From Candidatus Hebobacterum abditum (GTDB taxonomy: Bacteria; Armatimonadota; Hebobacteria; Hebobacterales; Hebobacteraceae): DNA of 64,000 nucleotides. The notes under the pieces were generated by a model. It was not told the origin of the DNA, made no database searches, and saw only the letters and a list, made by a program, of their open reading frames with translations. The DNA lies in the NCBI GenBank assembly GCA_029821875.1, contig JALGXW010000006.1:62001-126000 (forward strand), in the 5' to 3' direction. The position numbers and the translations under genes are program-made. Below, piece by piece: positions 41,950-51,000 of this stretch (the stretch's first letter is position 1; each line of letters opens with the position of its first letter).

Positions 41950-43267
41950 CGCTCTGCCCGCCGCGTCGATCCAGCAGGCCGGCATACAGATCGATCAAGA
42001 TCCGCTCATCCTGCTCCCATGAGTATCGGCGCCGAGCGGCCCTCGCCGCAGCCGCCATCCGGTCACGCCTGTCTGGGTCAGAGAGAAGAGCGTTGATCGC
42101 CTGCGCAATCGCCTTCGGCTCGGAGGCGTCGATGAGAATCCCCGCACTGGAATCCCCCACAACGCGGCCCATCTCCGGCAGATCGCTGGCGATTACCGGG
42201 ACACCCGCCATGATGTACTCCAGGAGCTTGTTCGACAGAGAGGAGTAGTGGTTGAAGCACGTGTTCTGGAGGAGCTGGAGCCCGACGTAGGCAGAGGCCG
42301 TCCAGTGCGGGAGCTCGGCGACAGGAACCGCATCGTGGAAGAAGACCTTCGTCCCCAGCAGCCCGCTGTCGGCGGCGCGTGCCATGAGCGCGGGCTTCAG
42401 CCGTCCGCTCCCTAGCAGGACCACCACCCCTCCCTCGATCTCTGGAGCAGCGTCGAGGAGTTGCCGCAGTCCCCGCTCGGGTTGGATGCCCCCCTGGTAG
42501 AGCGCGATCCTTGTGTGCGCCGGAAGTCCGAGGCGGCGGTGGAGCAGATCCGGGGGCCCCGGAGCTGCGTAGGCCGGGAGATTCCGCAGCACCGTCGGCG
42601 GCGCAATGCTGTACCGCTCGTGAGTGAAGTCCGCTCGTGTCTGCGTCGTGCATATCACGCGATCAGCGCGGCCGATAAGGGAGCGCTCGAGCAGCGAAGC
42701 CCACCATCGCAGCGTCATGTCGGCGCGATCTGTCGCGACCTCGTGCGTGTCATAGACGAGGCGGGCCCGCGCCATCCTGCTGCCCACCCACGCCACCAAG
42801 AGTGTGTTGAGATCGTGCGCGTGGTACACGGCAGCGCGAGTCCCGAGACCGGCTCTCAAGAACCGCAGGAAGACTAGGGCACGGCGCAACGGGTATAGGG
42901 GCAGCCGCAGGCATGTCTCGAGCAGTGCGCGCAGCCCGCCGGCGCGGCGAGGAGGTGTCTGCTTCTCGACGGACGCGGCTGGTGCCGCCGTCGCAGTAGG
43001 CCTCCGGAGCACCACCGCCGTGATCTCCCGGCGACTCACTCCGAGAATCGACCGACTGACACGAAGGATGTCGAAGCCATGCACGCGCTCCCTGCGAGCT
43101 GTTCTCCCGGGGTCGTGCACGGCAACGACCGTCACCTCATAACCCGCCCCGACCAGCGTCTGAGCTTCCTTCCGGACGCGGGCGTCGTGGACCATGTTGT
43201 TGTAGACGAACATGCAGACGGAGAGGCGCTCAGCGTTCCTGGCCTCCCCGGGCGAAGGAGTCTCCAC
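41939..43267 (-). CDS. Glycosyltransferase, GT4 family
   Basis: A 442-residue GT-B enzyme. The N-terminus has SVCMFVYNNMVHDARVRKEAQTL and VTVVAVHDPG. The C-terminal donor domain has IALYQGGIQPERGLRQLLDA and YSSLSNKLLEYIMAGVPVIASDLPEMGRVV. The frame is open for 104 codons upstream, but GTG 43267 lies just after the stop of the heparinase-like gene (43278), with GAGAG nearby. That marks the real start. It probably adds a sugar to the polysaccharide. Donor unknown. Confidence 0.87.
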   Translation of the reverse strand: METPSPGEARNAERLSVCMFVYNNMVHDARVRKEAQTLVGAGYEVTVVAVHDPGRTARRERVHGFDILRVSRSILGVSRREITAVVLRRPTATAAPAASVEKQTPPRRAGGLRALLETCLRLPLYPLRRALVFLRFLRAGLGTRAAVYHAHDLNTLLVAWVGSRMARARLVYDTHEVATDRADMTLRWWASLLERSLIGRADRVICTTQTRADFTHERYSIAPPTVLRNLPAYAAPGPPDLLHRRLGLPAHTRIALYQGGIQPERGLRQLLDAAPEIEGGVVVLLGSGRLKPALMARAADSGLLGTKVFFHDAVPVAELPHWTASAYVGLQLLQNTCFNHYSSLSNKLLEYIMAGVPVIASDLPEMGRVVGDSSAGILIDASEPKAIAQAINALLSDPDRRDRMAAAARAARRRYSWEQDERILIDLYAGLLDRRGGQSARG

Positions 43268-43277
43268 TGGCGAACTC

Positions 43278-45365
43278 TCAGGAATCGGGGGCCCCCTCCT
43301 GGGAGCCGGCGTCAAGGCTCCTGATCGTTGCCTGCTCCACGCCGCGCTCCAGGACGAACCCTTCTGTTCTGGATTGCCCTTGCCACGCGATACGGATACG
43401 GTGAGGATCGACTCGCACCTGCTCGGCCTTCCTCGGTTGCTCTGGCGGCGAAGGGCCGACGTAAAGCAGGGCTGCGAAGACGACGTTCGTGCCTCGGGCC
43501 GAGTATCCCAACGCGTAGCTCGGCTCCATCGTCCTATGCCGAAGCGATGTCCATCCCTGCATGCGCGGTTCCTCATCACCTCTTACAGTCTCCGCCCGAA
43601 GGGACGAAGCAGGCGCCAGAGGGCGAACGTATAGGGCTCTTGACTCATCGAGTTCGATAGTGGCCAGCTGGCCTGTGAGGCCCAGATCGAGGGTGGGATG
43701 GAAATGGAACCACTGCGTGTAGTCGTGGGGCCCTTCGCTCTGCAGTTCGTCGAGCACGACGAGCCAGCGCCCCGGCTTCCACACGAGGGTGCGCTCCTGG
43801 GAGATGCCACCCGCACGCTCGACTGCGGCGGAGACGAAACTGAGCCCGTCGCCCTCTCCCCAGCTCCTGAGTGCCGACCCGAAGGCTTCGCTGCGACGCC
43901 GGGAGTAGTCTCTGCCATCGATCTCTACAGTGTTATGGGCGCGAGTGCTCTCACAGTAGATCCGGCGGGGATCATCGTAGTAGTACCCAAACCTCCCCGA
44001 ATCTACGATGATCGAGTGCCCGGCGTCCCACCACTCGAAAGTCAAGTCATCGGCATGCTTGTGGGTCCGACTATGGAAGCCTGCCGCAAGGATCAGATAG
44101 GGCAGGTCGGCCCAGTCGTCTCCTGGCGCGGGCCATCGACCGCGGAATACGGCGTACCCAGCTGTGGGGAAGACGCGGTAGGTGTGGGGAGGGGGCACGC
44201 CGTGTTCTCCCTTAGTTAGGACGTACGCAAGCTCCGGTGCGATCTCGGATGTCGGGAAACCCACCTCCTCGCGCGCGACCCGGTGCAGGTCCGTGTCCCC
44301 GAGGAGGGGAAGCCCGCCGCCCGGTGCAACTAACCAAGCGAGAGCTTCCTCTGCCTGGGAGCGGAGCGACCTGAGGGCGGGATCGTCCGACAGCCCGGAC
44401 TCCAGCATTGCGGCCAGGAGGCGGAGCATCGCGAGGTGATAGCCTGGCGAGTGTTCAAGGTGCACTCCCTCCTCGGAGAACGACTTGCCGAACATGCGAG
44501 CCAGTCTCTCTTCGGCCAATCCCTCCCACGTACTTGCACCCCGAAGCTCGGGCCATGATCTGGCGAGCCCAAGGAGCCCAGCGCTCTGGTAGATGCCGTG
44601 ATTGGTGGCGTCGTTGAAGTTCCTTTCCTGGGCAAGCTGCCAGCCGTGCTCCCAGCAGCCCCAGAGGAGTTCGGCGAGCGCCTGCGAGCTGGTTTCCTCT
44701 CGACGGGCTGCCGCGTCTGTGAGGTAGGCCAGCTTCAGGGCGCGCAGGCCGACTGCCATGTCATACCAGGCGAACGGATTGGATCGATCGGAAAGGGAGT
44801 GCTGCCGGATCCAGTCCCGGCCAACGGACTCCGCGAACTCGAGGTATCGGTAGCTGCCGGTCTCGGCATGGGCCGCGAGTACATCGTCGAGGGGCTCCAA
44901 GCTGTTCAGCCAGAAGCGCCATGAACGGTCGTCGTGGGGGTCCGCAGACCAATCAACGGGGGCTGTCACGCCAAACCGCGGCCGCCCTCCGTAGGCGAAG
45001 CCGGCCTCGATGACTTCGTCTGCACTCTTCTCGAGCTGCGCCCCGGTCAACCTTTGGGGCGCTACGCGGTAGTACGGTGGAGGCTCACGCTCGCAGTGAG
45101 CCTCCCTGAAGACCTGCATGGCCTCGTCGAGGCCGCCTCGGTCGTATGCATCGCCAACCTGATCGCTGAGGCGAGAGTCTTCGGGAAAAAGGCTCAGCAG
45201 TCCGGAGCGGGAGGTCCAATCCCTCTCTGGCGGACCACCACAAGCGGCGCACAGGACCGCCAGAAGGGGAAGCGCAAGTAAGGCGCGAGGGACACTCCGT
45301 CGGCGACCCCGCCTCCGGCAGCCCCGCGGCCTCTCGAAGTTGGACTCCGAGTTTTCCTGAGTCAT
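43278..45365 (-). CDS. Heparinase II/III-like polysaccharide lyase, lipoprotein
   Basis: A 695-residue protein with a signal and lipobox (LAVLCAACGG). The N-terminal alpha/alpha toroid (about residues 70-340) contains NATNHGIYQSAGLLGLA-type sequence (NDATNHGIYQ). The heparinase C-terminal beta domain has HSRTHKHADDLTFEWWDAGHSIIVDSG and STRAHNTVEIDG. Such lyases cut uronic-acid polysaccharides. Sitting in a biosynthesis locus with two UDP-sugar dehydrogenases, it may trim or release the local uronic-acid glycan. An upstream GTG (45398) would add 11 residues before the signal peptide. The ATG at 45365 also lacks a clear site. Confidence 0.85.
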   Translation of the reverse strand: MTQENSESNFERPRGCRRRGRRRSVPRALLALPLLAVLCAACGGPPERDWTSRSGLLSLFPEDSRLSDQVGDAYDRGGLDEAMQVFREAHCEREPPPYYRVAPQRLTGAQLEKSADEVIEAGFAYGGRPRFGVTAPVDWSADPHDDRSWRFWLNSLEPLDDVLAAHAETGSYRYLEFAESVGRDWIRQHSLSDRSNPFAWYDMAVGLRALKLAYLTDAAARREETSSQALAELLWGCWEHGWQLAQERNFNDATNHGIYQSAGLLGLARSWPELRGASTWEGLAEERLARMFGKSFSEEGVHLEHSPGYHLAMLRLLAAMLESGLSDDPALRSLRSQAEEALAWLVAPGGGLPLLGDTDLHRVAREEVGFPTSEIAPELAYVLTKGEHGVPPPHTYRVFPTAGYAVFRGRWPAPGDDWADLPYLILAAGFHSRTHKHADDLTFEWWDAGHSIIVDSGRFGYYYDDPRRIYCESTRAHNTVEIDGRDYSRRRSEAFGSALRSWGEGDGLSFVSAAVERAGGISQERTLVWKPGRWLVVLDELQSEGPHDYTQWFHFHPTLDLGLTGQLATIELDESRALYVRPLAPASSLRAETVRGDEEPRMQGWTSLRHRTMEPSYALGYSARGTNVVFAALLYVGPSPPEQPRKAEQVRVDPHRIRIAWQGQSRTEGFVLERGVEQATIRSLDAGSQEGAPDS

Positions 45366-45563
45366 ATCGGTGCAGAGCGTCAAGGCACACTCCCCCACCG
45401 CCCTAGTGTGATCTCCAGAGAAGAGATTCGGTGCTCACGCAGGGCTGTCCTCCGAAGGAGAGTCTCGCCTGAAGCCGAGCGCCTGGCGCGGTGAAGGGGC
45501 CCGGCCTGCGCGGGACGAAGAACTGGTGGCACGCGGAGCAACCTGCATGTCGAGAGGGCAGCT

Positions 45564-46328
45564 ATGAAGGGCGTAATCCTCGCGGGCGGCCTGGGAACAC
45601 GGCTCTTTCCGTTGACGAAAGCCACGAACAAGCACTTGCTCCCAGTGTACGACCAGTGCATGGTCCACTACCCGATCGGCAACATGCTGAGGGCCGGCAT
45701 CGACCACATTCTAGTGGTGACCGGCGGGCCCCATGCCGGGGACTTCATTCGCGTGCTGGGCACAGGCAAGGATCTGGGGATCAAGCACCTCGAGTATGGC
45801 TACCAGGAAGGTGAAGGGGGCATCGCCGATGCGCTGAGCATCGCGGAGGATTTCGCCGAAGGGGAGCCGGTACTCGTGATACTCGGGGACAACTTCACCG
45901 ACGCTGACCTGGGACAGGCAGCTCGATCCTTCACGGGGGGAGCCCATCTGTTCCTGAAGGAAGTGCCCGACCCGCGGGACTATGGGGTGGCAGTTTTCGA
46001 TGATGAGGATAGCTCGCGCATTGTCGCGATTGAGGAGAAGCCGGAGCAGCCGAAGAGCAGCTACGCCGTGACTGGCTTCTATATCTACGATCGGGGAGCA
46101 TTCGACTACGTGCGCGAGTCAGAGCCCTCGGCGCGGGGCGAGCTCGAGATCACGACAGTGAACAACTTCTATATCAGGGACGGGCTGATGACTTGGAGTG
46201 AGCTGGATGGGCTGTGGCTCGACTGCGGCACGTTTCACAGCCTCTTCACGGCCAGCCAGATCGTCGCCGAAGCACGTCAGAATGGTGAGAACCGATTCCC
46301 CCGCATCGCCTCAGAGAACAGTCCCTGA
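45564..46328 (+). CDS. rmlA: Sugar nucleotidyltransferase (glucose-1-phosphate thymidylyltransferase-like)
   Basis: A 254-residue enzyme of the RmlA family. It has GVILAGGLGTRLFPLTKATNKHLLPVYDQCMV, VILGDN and VTGFYIYD. It activates a sugar-1-phosphate to dTDP-sugar. The ATG has GAGAGGG upstream. Length is slightly short compared with enzymes that carry the regulatory C-terminus. It converges on rmlD. Other donors (UDP, GDP) are possible, but the rmlC/rmlD neighbours favour dTDP-rhamnose. Confidence 0.87.
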   Translation: MKGVILAGGLGTRLFPLTKATNKHLLPVYDQCMVHYPIGNMLRAGIDHILVVTGGPHAGDFIRVLGTGKDLGIKHLEYGYQEGEGGIADALSIAEDFAEGEPVLVILGDNFTDADLGQAARSFTGGAHLFLKEVPDPRDYGVAVFDDEDSSRIVAIEEKPEQPKSSYAVTGFYIYDRGAFDYVRESEPSARGELEITTVNNFYIRDGLMTWSELDGLWLDCGTFHSLFTASQIVAEARQNGENRFPRIASENSP

Positions 46329-46365
46329 TGCCGCCTGGGCCCGACGCCCGCCAGAGGGCCCTCTC

Positions 46366-47283
46366 TTACCTCGCCATCCAGCGACGGACGAACTCCTTGA
46401 CCCCCTCCTGCCAGCGCGGGAGTTTCGCTCCCAGGGTGCTCTCGAGCTTCTTCGTGGACAGCACGCTGTTTGCCGGCCGCGGAGCGGGGCGAGGGAAGTC
46501 AGCGGTGGTGACTGGCTCGATGTCCGGGACCATCCCGGCAGCTGAGATCACCTCGCAGGCGAACTCGTGCCAGCTGCACTGCCCGGACCCAACGGCGTGG
46601 TAGGTCCCCCGTATTCGTCGCTCCGCCGCTTCGACGAGGATGACCGCCAGGTGTGAGGTGTAGGTTGGAGAGCCGATCTGGTCCGAGACGACTCGCATAG
46701 GCCGGCCTGCTTGTTTCAGTTCGAGCATCGTGCGGGGAAAGCTCTTGCCGTGGATCCCGTACAGCCAGGCTGTTCGGATGATGCAGTGGCTTGGGCAGGC
46801 CCCCCGAACGGCTTCCTCGCCGGCAAGCTTGGACTTGCCGTACACTCCTAGTGGATTCGTCTGGTCCTCCTCGGCATACGGGCCGGCCTTCGTACCGTCG
46901 AACACGTAGTCCGTGCTGACGTGGACGAGGTCGCCGCCTGTTGAACGCACGGCCTCTGCCAGGTTCCGCGCGCCATCGCGGTTGACGCCAAATACGATCT
47001 CGGGCTCTAGCTCGGCCTGGTCCACCGCTGTGTGGGCGGCACAGTTAATGACAGCTTGCGGTTGGTGCTGCTCGACGAAGCGGCTGACAGCAGCCGGGTC
47101 GGCGAGGTCGAATTCCTCAATGTCGGCTGCGATGAAGGGTAGTCCTCGCCCAATCAGCACCTCGCAGAGATCGGTGCCGAGCATGCCGCGGGCCCCGGTG
47201 ACCAGGATTGGACTCGAGTAGCTCACCGGATTAATGGCCCCGAGCCTGCCTTCGCAAGAGAAGAGCGGCCCGCAGTACCTCAA
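46366..47283 (-). CDS. rmlD: dTDP-4-dehydrorhamnose reductase
   Basis: A 305-residue extended SDR. It has ILVTGARGMLGTDL at the N-terminus, AAHTAVDQAE, VSTDYVFDG and YGKSKLAGEEAV (catalytic Tyr and Lys). It performs the last step of dTDP-rhamnose synthesis. The longest frame starts with TTG 47283, which overlaps the rmlC stop by four bases and has GGGAG upstream. An in-frame GTG about 60 bases later is also possible and would begin nearer the Rossmann motif. It lies in an operon with rmlC. Confidence 0.88.
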   Translation of the reverse strand: MRYCGPLFSCEGRLGAINPVSYSSPILVTGARGMLGTDLCEVLIGRGLPFIAADIEEFDLADPAAVSRFVEQHQPQAVINCAAHTAVDQAELEPEIVFGVNRDGARNLAEAVRSTGGDLVHVSTDYVFDGTKAGPYAEEDQTNPLGVYGKSKLAGEEAVRGACPSHCIIRTAWLYGIHGKSFPRTMLELKQAGRPMRVVSDQIGSPTYTSHLAVILVEAAERRIRGTYHAVGSGQCSWHEFACEVISAAGMVPDIEPVTTADFPRPAPRPANSVLSTKKLESTLGAKLPRWQEGVKEFVRRWMAR

Positions 47284-47735
47284 CCATCGTGCCGCTCCCA
47301 GTCATGGGGGATGTCATTGTCATGCGGGTCGACGCGGTACTCATCCGGCTGATCGTAACGATAGGGCTCACTCACTGCATTCACGATGATCGCCTCTTCG
47401 AGTCCTACGTTCTTGAAGCCGTGGCAGACCAAAGCCGGTACATGAACGAGCATGGGATTGTGCACTCCCGCGTGAAAGACGTTCACCTCTCCGTGCGTCG
47501 GCGAGTCGTTCCGTGCATCGTAGAGGGCGATCTGGACCGTCCCATGGACGACTGCGATGTTGTCTGATTGGAGCTTGTGATAGTGCCAGGCCTTCACGAC
47601 TCCGGGATAGGCCGTCGTCATGTACACCTGGCCGAACTTGCTGTACATGTCATCATCGCAGCGGAGGATCTCCATCAGCCGCCCCCGCTGGTCGGGGATG
47701 ACCTTGAGACGTTTCACGGCAACACCGTCGATCAT
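47280..47735 (-). CDS. rmlC: RmlC-like dTDP-4-dehydrorhamnose 3,5-epimerase family cupin
   Basis: A 151-residue cupin, shorter than classical RmlC (about 180). The active-site region reads KAWHYHK where classical enzymes have a GLHYQ-type motif. Both retain the catalytic histidine. HVPALVCHGFKNV and SEPYRYDQPDEYRVDPHDNDI are typical of the family. The ATG has GGAGGT eight bases upstream. It overlaps rmlD by four bases. Specificity could be for another dTDP-sugar epimerisation, so the rmlC name is likely rather than certain. Confidence 0.75.
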   Translation of the reverse strand: MIDGVAVKRLKVIPDQRGRLMEILRCDDDMYSKFGQVYMTTAYPGVVKAWHYHKLQSDNIAVVHGTVQIALYDARNDSPTHGEVNVFHAGVHNPMLVHVPALVCHGFKNVGLEEAIIVNAVSEPYRYDQPDEYRVDPHDNDIPHDWERHDG

Positions 47736-47760
47736 GAGTGCGTACCTCCGAGTCTGCGCG

Positions 47761-47790
47761 ATGTTAGCACCTACTGGGGAGAGTGGTCAA
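47761..47790 (-). promoter_or_regulatory. Promoter candidate of rmlC-rmlD
   Basis: On the minus strand TTGACC (47790-47785), 18 bases, TAACAT (47766-47761). It ends about 26 bases before the rmlC ATG, giving a short leader that carries the GGAGGT site. Confidence 0.6.
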
Positions 47791-48003
47791 CGACGCCGTC
47801 ACGGTCGCCCCCTATCCGGTTGGCCACGCGACACGTGCGTTTTGGCCCGGGCCAGGAATTGACAGAATGGTGCTCTACGACGTCGGTGATTCGGGCCTAC
47901 TGGCTGCGATGGCCGCAGCGGATTCGCTCCACAGGCGACAGTGAGGTGAGCACACACGCTGACCTGCAGTGGGCGAAACCTTCAGCTTGGGGGCGTCGTG
48001 CAA

Positions 48004-48031
48004 CGACGAGGCCGGTTGCCCGGCCTCGTCG
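48004..48031 (-). terminator. Long perfect hairpin downstream of the SLH protein gene
   Basis: CGACGAGGCCGG (48004-48015) and CCGGCCTCGTCG (48020-48031) pair perfectly (12 base pairs) around a TTGC loop. It lies 64 bases after the end of the SLH gene. There is no strong T-run on either side, so it may act as a Rho-independent terminator only partly, or as an mRNA 3'-end stabiliser. Confidence 0.6.
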
Positions 48032-48094
48032 CTTATGCTCCATCAGCCGCCAGACCGACTCGTGTCCGTCAGACGGTCTGCCCTGGTGTCCTTA

Positions 48095-51000
48095 CTACTC
48101 CATCAGCCCGAACGCCCGGGCGATGTAGACGGCCATCTGGTCGCGGGTGACGTACCCGGTGGGCCGGTAGTGGCCATCGGGGTAACCAGCGACGATCTCG
48201 TTCTCGAACAGATACTCGACGTGCATGAAGCACCAGTAGCTGGTCGGTACGTCCGGAAAAGCGGCGCCGTCCGGCGGCGTGTAGCCCGCGAGACCTTCAT
48301 CGCCGGTCGGGTCCACGAGGGCGCGTGCGACGAAGACGCTCATCTGGCCCCGGGTCACGTCCCGGTCGGGCTGGTAGCTGCCATCGCCGTATCCCTGGAC
48401 GATGGCATTCACCGCCGCGTACTCGATGTGCTTGTATGCCCAGTGATCAGCTGGGACGTCCGGGAAGGACGCCTCGAGCGGGCCACTGGGCACGCCACTG
48501 TTGCCGCCAGCGAGGCCGCGGGAGATGTACACGGCCATAGCTGCCCGGTCCACGCGGAGGTTCGGCCGGTAGAATCCATCCGGGAAGCCTGAGATGATTC
48601 CGGCCTCGACACAGGCCGCGATCGAGGTGAGGGCCCAGTGGTCGTCGCCGATGTCAAGGAAGGTGACTAGGTCGATGAACGTCGCCGTCACGCTTGTGTT
48701 GCCCCCGACCTCGACCCATACCGGGCTGGCAGAGCCCGAGACTGCGCCCGACCAACCCGAGAACTTCCATCCGTCCGCCGCCACGGCTCCGAGCTGCACC
48801 ACCGTGCCGTATACGTAGTCCTGGGACCAGGGCAAGGCAACGGGAGTGCCATTCACGAGCACCTGCCCCTCGCCTGTAGCCGTGATGCTGAGGGCGTAGG
48901 AGACCCAACCGAAGGACACAGTCACTGACTTGTCGCTGTCGACCACTATGGAAGTCGGGTTGTCGCTCCCCGACAGGTCTCCCGACCAGCCCATGAACTC
49001 TCGGTGGACATCCGGCACAGCCTCCAACGCCACCGTCTCGCCACACAGCACCGCTCCCGACCACGGAAGAGCCTGAGTGACGCCGTCCACAATCACTGAG
49101 CCGCCCTCGCCGTCAACGCTCAGGCTATACTCGATCTGCGAGAAGGTCGCCGTCACGTTCTTGTCCCCGTCGATGCTCAGCATGACAGGGCTGTCACTGC
49201 CTGACAGATCGCCTGTCCAGCCGTCGAACTGCCAGCAGGTGTTGGGTACAGCCTCGAGCGTGACGGTTGTGCCGCAGCCGAATGCACCGCTCCACGGCAG
49301 CGCATGCTCGACGCCGTCCACCATCACGGAGCCGCCCTGATCCCCTGACAAGCTGAGGCCATACTCCAGCAGGTCGAATGTGACCGTGATCGACTTATCG
49401 CTGTCGACGAGGATCGCCGCCGGACTGTCGCTCCCGGCCAGGTCACCCGACCAGGAATCGAACCGGTAGCAGGTGTCCGGCACTGCCTCGAGCGTTGCCG
49501 TGCTCCCGCAGTCCACGCTCCCAGACCAGGGCAGACTGTGGGCGACGCCATCAACGAGAATGGACCCCTCGCCCACTCCGCTAATGCTCAGCGTGTAGGT
49601 CACCTGGCCGAAGTTCGCCTGGACGGACTGATCACCGTCGACTGTCAATGCAACCGGACTGTCTCCTCCTGACAAGTCGCCAGACCAGTTCTCGAGCATC
49701 CAGCAGGTATCGGGGACCGCTTCAATGATCGCCGTGGCGCCGCACAGGTAGGTGTCCTGCCACGGAAGCGACTGCAGTAGCCCATCGACCCGTACTGCGC
49801 CGTCCCCGCTGCCAGTGATGCGGAGCGTGTGCTCGATCTGCGTGAACGTGGCCGTCACAGACTTGTTGCCATCCATGCTGAGCGACTTCGGAGCGGCGGC
49901 ACCGGAGAGATCCCCGGACCAGGAATCGAATTCCCAGCAAGGCTCAGGAGCCACGTCGAGCGTGACGCTCGTGCTACAGACGAAGTCTCCGCTCCACGGC
50001 AGGGACACCGGTGTACCATCGACCACGATCGACCCCTCACCGACACCACTCAGGCTAAGGGTGTACTCAATGGGAGCGAAGTTCGCCGTGATCGACACCG
50101 GACTGTCCATCGACACACTCGTGGGACTCGTCGAACCCGTGAGGTCGCCAGACCACGAGATGAACTCACTGCACCAGTCGGGCACAGCCTCGAGGACCAC
50201 GACCTGGCCGCAGTCGACATCGCCGGACCATGGAAGCGTCCGCGTTGTGCCATCGACGACGACGGAGCCGCTGCCCGTGCCGGCTAGGCTCAACGCGTAC
50301 TGTATCTTGGTGAAGTTGGCCGTCACGAGCTTCGGGGAGTCCATGGTGATGGTGGTCGGGCTGTCGCTGCCAGACAGGTCGTCCGCCCAACCGGCGAACT
50401 CGTAGCACGAAGCCGGCGCGGCCTCGAGCGCGACCAGGGAGCCGGCAGCGATCAGGGCAGACCAGGGGAGGGCCCGCTCCACGCCGTCGACGAACACGGT
50501 GCCGTTGCCGACGCCCTGGAGATCCAGCGTGTAGTAGATCTTGCTGAACTCCGCGGTGATAGACATGTCCGAGTCGAGCGTCACCGCAGTCGGGTTGTCG
50601 GAGCCCGCAAGATCGCCGGACCAGCTGGAGAATTCGTACGTGGCATCGGGGATGGCCTCGAGGCCGACCTCAGTCCCTTTGACAAAGACCTCTGCATAGG
50701 GCAGTGAGCGGCCTACGCCGTCCACAGCGATCTGGCCGTTGCCGCCGTTCAGGGTGAGAGTCCGGGTCGAGGCAAGATGAACAACCTGACCATTGCCTGA
50801 ATCGGCGACCCAGCAGGTATGGTCGTTCTGATTGACGGACACTGAACGCGGGATGCTGAATCCTCCGCCACGCCAGAGCTCGGTGCCGTCTGGCGCAAGG
50901 TGGACAACCTGGTTGTTGCCGAAGTCCGCGACCCAGCACGTGCGGTCAGATTCGTCAACGGCAACCCCGCGAGGGCCGCTGAAGCCACCGCCGCGCCAGA

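Larger units (their letters stand above)
47736..48094. other. Intergenic region, 359 bases
   Basis: It holds the minus-strand promoter of rmlC-rmlD (47761-47790) and a long terminator-like hairpin (48004-48031) between rmlC and the SLH protein gene. A TTGACA on the + strand near 47869-47874 has no good -10. No coding frame with a convincing start. Confidence 0.6.
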
